DNA of 64,000 bases, from NCBI RefSeq assembly GCF_014287795.1, contig NZ_JACOON010000006.1, forward strand, positions 1 to 64,000, read 5' to 3'. Below are positions 59,811-64,000 of the stretch, in pieces. Each line of letters begins with the position of its first letter. Positions within the stretch are counted from its first letter, which is position 1. Under the pieces are notes generated by a model. That model was not told the DNA's origin and made no database searches. It saw only the letters and a list, made by a program, of their open reading frames with translations. Made by a program: the position numbers and the translations under genes. The DNA is from Christensenella tenuis. Lineage in GTDB: Bacteria > Bacillota > Clostridia > Christensenellales > Christensenellaceae.

Positions 59811-59942
59811 AAATGTCTAACAAATACCGCTTTTTCCGCATGGTTAAGCGGTATTAATCTTAACGTTTCATTAACATCCGCCGTATTTGGTTGACATCAC
59901 TTTTACGTCCCTGTATCATAACAGGAAAAACGGGGCTGGTTT

Positions 59943-60734
59943 ATGGAAAAGAAACGAAACGGAAAACTGCTGCGCATCATACTGCTGGTCCTCGGGCTGC
60001 TGCTCGTGGCTTATTCCGGGGTGCTGCTCAGTATGAACAACTTCAACCTCGGCAATGCCCTGCCCGGCTTGTTTGGGCTGCCGCTTTTGATTTATGGAAT
60101 TTTCGCGCCTTTTTTCAACCGCTGGTTTCGGCACGGCGTGGGAAAAGTAGTCAAATGGATTTTTATCGCCGGTTATCTCTTTTTGATCGCCGTTTTCTCT
60201 ATATTCAGTATTATAATGGTGAACGCCGCACAGACTTCCCCGCCGGAAAACGCGGATGCGGTGCTTGTGCTCGGCGCGGCTTTAAAGGGCAAAGAGCCTT
60301 CCGATACGCTCGCGCGCAGGCTGGATACGGCAATGGAATATGCGCGGCGGAATCCGGACGCTGTAATTGTGGTGAGCGGCGGGCAGGGGCCGCAGGAGGA
60401 TATTCCCGAAGCACATGCCATGCGTGAGTACCTGATCAGCCATGGAATCGACGAAAGCCGCATCCTGGTGGAAGACCAGTCACGCAACACGCATCAAAAT
60501 TTTGCCAATTCCAAAGAGATCCTTGACGAACGGTTTGGCGAAGGAACATATTCGACCGTATTTGTCACCAATGATTTCCACATCCTGCGCGGATACCTCA
60601 ACGCGGAACACGTGGGCATGACGGATGTACACGGCCTTGCGTGGCGGACGCTGATTTATACCGCGCCGCCGGCCTATATGCGCGAATCGCTCGCCCTGCT
60701 TGCGACGTATGTGTTCGGGGTGGGGATCACGTAA
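59943..60734 (+). CDS. DUF218 (YdcF/SanA-like) membrane protein
   Basis: A 263-residue protein with three N-terminal helices (about residues 10-30, 38-58, 70-92) and a C-terminal DUF218 domain: 'ENADAVLVLGAALKGKEPSD', 'DAVIVVSGGQGPQEDIPEAH', 'ESRILVEDQSRNTHQNFANS', 'VTNDFHILRGYLNAE'. The domain probably faces out and acts in envelope or vancomycin-related functions in homologues. Its 3' end abuts the truncated sigma-factor gene on the other strand. Confidence 0.87.
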   Translation: MEKKRNGKLLRIILLVLGLLLVAYSGVLLSMNNFNLGNALPGLFGLPLLIYGIFAPFFNRWFRHGVGKVVKWIFIAGYLFLIAVFSIFSIIMVNAAQTSPPENADAVLVLGAALKGKEPSDTLARRLDTAMEYARRNPDAVIVVSGGQGPQEDIPEAHAMREYLISHGIDESRILVEDQSRNTHQNFANSKEILDERFGEGTYSTVFVTNDFHILRGYLNAEHVGMTDVHGLAWRTLIYTAPPAYMRESLALLATYVFGVGIT

Positions 60735-60956
60735 AACGCATAGCCGTTTGCTTTCATTGACAACGATCTTCAGGAAATAACGTTCCCCGCCGCCAAAGAC
60801 CAACCCGCGTTTTTGAGCATTCATCATCCGCACAAGCGCCTCAGAAACAGCATCTTCCGCCATGTGTCTGCTCAGACAGATGGATTTTGCGGCACGGTAA
60901 GCTTTGGGATATACGTTTTTAAACAGCGTTTCCAGATCGCATTCGTTTTTATCCAT
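60735..60956 (-). pseudogene. Truncated ECF-like sigma factor (region 2 only)
   Basis: The first 73 or so codons read as sigma-70 region 2: 'LETLFKNVYPKAYRAAKSIC', 'MAEDAVSEALVRMMNAQKRG', 'RYFLKIVVNESKRLCVLRD'. Region 4 is absent; the reading frame then continues antisense through the DUF218 gene. Start has AAGGAG upstream. Upstream TAACC and TAATAT, 17-18 bp apart, could be a self-recognised promoter. Cut-off coincides with the end of the DUF218 gene, suggesting a deletion or insertion joint. Confidence 0.75.
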
Positions 60957-61051
60957 AGCGTTCTCCTTCCTATATTGAAAGGCCTTTCTACTTATATTAC
61001 CCTGCCGTATCCAAAACGGTTACATTTTTTTTGTGAAAATCCTTGTCCCGA

Positions 61052-61080
61052 TTGACAATAAATCTGTTTTACAGTACCAT
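61052..61080 (+). promoter_or_regulatory. feoAB promoter
   Basis: TTGACA (61052-61057), 17-bp spacer, TACCAT (61075-61080), about 100 bp before feoA. Confidence 0.82.
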
Positions 61081-61099
61081 TAGATGCAGGAGAATGGCA

Positions 61100-61129
61100 G
61101 GAGTTTCAATAAATGGGGATTGAAACTCC
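61100..61129 (+). promoter_or_regulatory. Terminator-like hairpin in the feoAB leader
   Basis: An 11-bp perfect stem GGAGTTTCAAT / ATTGAAACTCC with an 8-base loop, followed by TCTTTT. It lies in the leader about 15-20 nt after the predicted transcription start, so it may be an attenuator. Confidence 0.6.
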
Positions 61130-61142
61130 TCTTTTACGGATT

Positions 61143-61164
61143 GGCATTAGCTACGGCTAATGCC
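61143..61164 (+). promoter_or_regulatory. DtxR-like box before feoA
   Basis: GGCATTAGC-TACG-GCTAATGCC, a 9-bp inverted repeat with 4-bp centre. Its inner TTAGC-N4-GCTAA matches the boxes before the ABC operon, ahpC and the HMA gene. It ends just before GGGAGG of feoA, so it could also be an RNA hairpin next to the ribosome-binding site. Confidence 0.65.
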
Positions 61165-61180
61165 GGGAGGTCGGTCCAAC

Positions 61181-61462
61181 ATGCAAACACTTGATCAATT
61201 GAAACCCGGCGAATCCGGCGTGATCCGCTCGGTGGGCGGGCAAGGCGCGCTTCGGCGGCGCCTTCTCGAGATGGGGCTTACACCCGGCACGCGCGTTATG
61301 GTACAGAAAACAGCGCCGTCCGGCGACCCGATTGAAATTCATATCCGCGGATACCAGCTCACACTCCGCAAGGAAGACGCTGCCGAAATCGAACTGCTGA
61401 CCGGCGGTACGGCACAGGAATGTGCGCGCAACCGCCGCCGCAGGGGAGGGTGTACCGCATGA
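61181..61462 (+). CDS. feoA: Ferrous iron transport protein FeoA
   Basis: A 93-residue FeoA with the SH3-like core 'LDQLKPGESGVIRSVGGQGA', 'RRRLLEMGLTPGTRVMVQKT', 'GYQLTLRKEDAAEIEL'. It regulates or assists FeoB at the membrane. Start at 61181 with GGGAGG upstream. Overlaps feoB by 4 bp. Confidence 0.93.
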   Translation: MQTLDQLKPGESGVIRSVGGQGALRRRLLEMGLTPGTRVMVQKTAPSGDPIEIHIRGYQLTLRKEDAAEIELLTGGTAQECARNRRRRGGCTA

Positions 61463-63456
61463 GCATTTTAATTGCGCTTGCCGGGAACCAGAACTGCGGC
61501 AAAACCACGTTATTCAACCAGCTCACGGGTTCGAGCCAGCATGTGGGCAATTTTCCCGGCGTTACGGTGGAACACAAGGAAGGCCGGATCAAGGGCGAAA
61601 AGGATATGTCCGTCGTGGACCTGCCCGGCATCTATTCTCTTTCCCCTTACACACCCGAAGAAATCGTTTCGCGTGATTTTATCATCAAACAGAATCCCGA
61701 CGCAATCCTCAACATTGTGGATGCGACGAACCTGCAGCGCAACCTCTACCTGACATTGCAGCTGATTGAGCTTGGACACCCGATGGTCATTGCCCTCAAC
61801 ATGATGGACGAGGTGCGCGCCAGCGGCATTACTATTGATATCAAAAAATTAAGCGAGGAGCTCGGCGTGCCCGTCGTGCCGATCTCTGCCGCCAAAAACC
61901 AGGGTGTAGAGGAACTGGTAGAGGAACTGCGCCGCGTAATCAAGGCGCACCAGCTCCCCAAACGCACAGACTTCTGTGAAGGCGAGGTGCACAAGGCGCT
62001 GCACGCCGCCAAACACCTGATCGAGGATCATGCCGCGGCGGCGGGCTATCCCGCGCGGTTTGCGGCATCCAAATTGATCGAGGGCGACGCGCCCCTTGAA
62101 GAAGCGCTCGAACTTGACGAATCGGACAAAGACATTTTGCAACACATCATCGACCAGATGGAAGAAGGCGCCGGCACCGACCGCGAGGCGGCTCTTGCCG
62201 ATATGCGTTACCAATTTATCGAGCAATTATACGACGATTGCGTCAGCCAAAAAAGCGGCACGCGCGAAATGCAGCGTTCCGTAAAAATTGACAGGATCCT
62301 CACCCATAAAATCTGGGCAATTCCGATTTTTATCGGCATTATGGGGTTCATCTTTTACCTGACGTTCGGCCCCATCGGCGGCTTTTTGTCGGGCGCGTTT
62401 GAAGAAGGCATTGCCTTTGTGACGAATGCGGCGGATACCGCGCTTACGGGCGCGGGCGTTTCCCTGTGGATGCATTCTTTTGTTATCGACGGCGTATTTA
62501 CGGGCGTCGGCACGGTTCTTTCCTTCCTGCCCGTGATCCTGATTCTATTCTTCTTTCTCTCAATCCTCGAGGATTCGGGATATATGGCGCGCGTCGCTTT
62601 CGTAATGGATAGTTCCCTGCGGAAGATCGGCCTTTCGGGGCGCTCTTTTGTACCCATGCTGATCGGTTTCGGGTGCAGCGTTCCGGCGATTATGTCTGCG
62701 CGGACGCTGGCGAGCGAACGGGACCGAAAGCTTACCATACTGATTACGCCATTCATGTCGTGCGGAGCCAAGGTGCCCATTTATGCGCTGTTTACCGCCG
62801 CGTTTTTTTCGCAGAACCAGGCGCTTGTGATGATTTCGCTTTACCTGCTTGGGATTGCCGTTGCCATTTTGACCGGCTTATTGTTCAAAAAGACGCTTTT
62901 CAAGGGCAATCCTGTACCATTCGTACTTGAACTGCCCGCCTACCGCCTGCCCTCCCCCAAAAGCGTGCTGCTGCACATGTGGGAGAAGGCCAAGGATTTC
63001 CTGGTGCGCGCGTTCACCATCATTTTCCTCGCAAGCATCGTCATCTGGTTTTTACAGTCGTTCGACTTCCAGTTCAATTTTGTGACGGACAACAGCCAAA
63101 GCATCCTCGCGGGTATTGGGCAGGCCATTGCACCCGTCTTCGCGCCGCTTGGCTTTGGCAACTGGCAGGCTTCTACCGCGCTCATTACCGGTTTAACCGC
63201 CAAAGAAACGGTTATAAGTACATTGTCGGTGCTGACCGGAGGCGAACAGATGCTGACAACGCTTTTCACGCCGCTTTCCGCATACTCGTTCCTGTCATTT
63301 GTTCTGCTGTATATGCCATGCATTGCCGCAGTCGCAACGACAAAGCGCGAGCTGGGCGGAAAAAACGCGGTGCTCACGATTATTTACCAGACCCTTGCGG
63401 CCTGGGTGGTCGCGTTCATTATTTTCCAGGTTGGCTCACTATTTCTAGGCGGGTAA
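61459..63456 (+). CDS. feoB: Ferrous iron transporter FeoB
   Basis: A 665-residue FeoB. N-terminal G domain: GNQNCGKTTL (G1), 'GNFPGVTVEHKEG' (G2), 'DLPGIYSLSPYTPEE' (G3), 'ALNMMDE' (G4). Then the helical linker and a membrane domain with the two gate regions ('VMLIGFGCSVPAIMSARTLA' type and 'ASTALITGLTAKETVISTLS'). It imports Fe(II) under anaerobic conditions. Start at 61459 overlaps feoA (ATGA). Confidence 0.95.
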   Translation: MSILIALAGNQNCGKTTLFNQLTGSSQHVGNFPGVTVEHKEGRIKGEKDMSVVDLPGIYSLSPYTPEEIVSRDFIIKQNPDAILNIVDATNLQRNLYLTLQLIELGHPMVIALNMMDEVRASGITIDIKKLSEELGVPVVPISAAKNQGVEELVEELRRVIKAHQLPKRTDFCEGEVHKALHAAKHLIEDHAAAAGYPARFAASKLIEGDAPLEEALELDESDKDILQHIIDQMEEGAGTDREAALADMRYQFIEQLYDDCVSQKSGTREMQRSVKIDRILTHKIWAIPIFIGIMGFIFYLTFGPIGGFLSGAFEEGIAFVTNAADTALTGAGVSLWMHSFVIDGVFTGVGTVLSFLPVILILFFFLSILEDSGYMARVAFVMDSSLRKIGLSGRSFVPMLIGFGCSVPAIMSARTLASERDRKLTILITPFMSCGAKVPIYALFTAAFFSQNQALVMISLYLLGIAVAILTGLLFKKTLFKGNPVPFVLELPAYRLPSPKSVLLHMWEKAKDFLVRAFTIIFLASIVIWFLQSFDFQFNFVTDNSQSILAGIGQAIAPVFAPLGFGNWQASTALITGLTAKETVISTLSVLTGGEQMLTTLFTPLSAYSFLSFVLLYMPCIAAVATTKRELGGKNAVLTIIYQTLAAWVVAFIIFQVGSLFLGG

Positions 63457-63462
63457 CGGAAT

Positions 63463-63627
63463 ATGGCAGATATTATCTTAATGATCGTGATTGCGGCTGC
63501 GGTTGCCGTGGCCGTCACGTATATTGTAAAAAAGCGCAAAGAAGGCGAATGCATCGGCTGCAGCGAATGCAACCGGAGCCGCAGCGGCTGTGCAAATTGC
63601 CCGCACGCGGACGAGAAGAAGCCCTAA
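63463..63627 (+). CDS. FeoB-associated Cys-rich membrane protein
   Basis: A 54-residue protein: one N-terminal membrane helix ('ADIILMIVIAAAVAVAVTYI', residues 2-21), a basic stretch 'VKKRKEG', then 'ECIGCSECNRSRSGCANCPH' with five cysteines. This is the standard small companion of feoB in Clostridia. It starts 6 bp after feoB. Probably a metal-sensing or adaptor subunit of the transporter. Confidence 0.88.
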   Translation: MADIILMIVIAAAVAVAVTYIVKKRKEGECIGCSECNRSRSGCANCPHADEKKP

Positions 63628-63695
63628 AAGATGTTTTCGAAGCGCATAGTACATACAGCAAGACGAGCCAAACGGCGTGTGTTGCGACGAATGAG

Positions 63696-63727
63696 CCTCC
63701 AAAACAATTAAATTCAGGAGGTTTTTT
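63696..63727 (+). promoter_or_regulatory. Hairpin overlapping the next gene's ribosome-binding site
   Basis: CCTCC (63696-63700) pairs with GGAGG (63717-63721), followed by TTTTTT and the ATG at 63728. So the Shine-Dalgarno sequence is the 3' arm of a terminator-like hairpin and would be masked when it forms. Confidence 0.5.
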
Positions 63728-64000
63728 ATGGTAAAAGTAATCAATTATAACGAATGGACAGAGACGGCGTATACGCTGCACATGGCAGCGCAGATGATGG
63801 GCAAAGTAAAGCTTGCGCGCATGCCCGCACAGCCCGAATGGGGGCATGTGGTGCTGCACCTTACCCCACAGGGGCTGACGACGGGCCTCATTCCCTACGG
63901 TGAACGCAGCTTTGCGATCGCGCTCAACCTCGACACATCCACTGTGTTCGCACAAACGATTTCGGGCGATACCGCCGGTTTTTCGCTGCGCAACAACACA
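63728..64000 (+). CDS. DUF5996-family protein, N-terminal part
   Basis: 91 codons are visible; the gene continues past the right edge. 'TAYTLHMAAQMMGKVKLARM' and 'WGHVVLHLTPQGLTTGLIPY' fit the DUF5996 pattern (W/LH..QM.GKV..A; GLTT..IP). AGGAGG precedes the start. Function unknown. Confidence 0.7.
   Translation, partial: MVKVINYNEWTETAYTLHMAAQMMGKVKLARMPAQPEWGHVVLHLTPQGLTTGLIPYGERSFAIALNLDTSTVFAQTISGDTAGFSLRNNT

Noticed and set aside
1..64000. CRISPR arrays, insertion sequences, rRNA or replication origin
   Set aside because: No regularly spaced repeats, intact transposase, rRNA-like sequence or DnaA-box cluster was seen on reading the window.

Overview
The window looks like a chromosomal segment of an anaerobic, low-GC-lineage Firmicute (class Clostridia; a Christensenellales- or Lachnospiraceae-like gut organism is my guess, not proven). 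The reasons are strong AGGAGG ribosome-binding sites, sigma-A promoters, a class III fructose-1,6-bisphosphatase, a class B sortase, ferredoxin-type aldo/keto reductases, FeoAB and many uroporphyrinogen-decarboxylase-superfamily (URO-D) proteins. Base composition is near 50% GC with AT-rich promoters.

Layout. (1) 1-6.4 kb, minus strand: DeoR regulator, FGGY sugar kinase, ribose-type ABC importer (permease, double ATPase, lipoprotein) and the start of a DERA-like aldolase cut by the window edge. (2) 6.6-10.7 kb, minus: LacI regulator, a second FGGY kinase and two overlapping DERA-like aldolases, with a perfect palindromic operator at the promoter. (3) 11-18.4 kb: an iron island with a DtxR-type regulator, a paired exporter-fold ABC system of the siderophore-import type, an AraC regulator, an HMA metal-binding protein and AhpC. 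The ABC operon, the HMA gene and ahpC share a TTAGC-N4-GCTAA operator. (4) 18.5-22.9 kb: single genes (zinc ribbon, small conserved protein, EamA-like transporter behind an attenuator-like leader, CPBP protease, DUF1254 protein). (5) 23-33.7 kb, minus: a nine-gene sugar operon (lipoprotein, permease, ATPase, four URO-D proteins, lyxose/mannose-type isomerase, PfkB kinase) divergent from an AraC activator. (6) 33.9-39.3 kb: htpG, an XRE regulator, an odd SLOG-like protein, a coiled-coil lipoprotein, and a tRNA-Arg with repeated downstream debris. (7) 39.7-44.7 kb, mostly plus: a MerR-type promoter driving an ECF S component, a DUF1893 protein and two Fe-S aldo/keto reductases; then PAP2, a second HMA protein and a Fur/PerR regulator with a 37-bp perfect palindrome. 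(8) 45-52.6 kb, minus: deoC-rbsK-rbsD, then metallophosphoesterase-lysA-lipoprotein-unknown-sortase-phosphofructokinase. (9) 52.7-54.8 kb: YpsA-like protein, RHH regulator and two decaying pseudogenes. (10) 54.8-60 kb: one-carbon genes (corrinoid/folate methyltransferase, homocysteine methyltransferase-MTHFR fusion), fbp, integrase debris. (11) 60-64 kb: DUF218 protein, a truncated sigma factor, feoA-feoB-cys-rich protein, and the start of a DUF5996 gene.

How it fits together. At least three carbohydrate modules combine uptake or phosphorylation with aldolase or isomerase steps feeding central metabolism, and fbp supplies gluconeogenesis. Iron genes at opposite ends of the window (11-18 kb and 61-63 kb) appear to carry the same operator, so the DtxR protein at 11.0 kb may control both. 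The most novel-looking items are the four-URO-D sugar operon, the two aldolase paralogues with complementary active-site losses, the iron operator set, and the MerR-type promoter whose regulator is not in the window. All family names are by eye from motifs; no database was searched.
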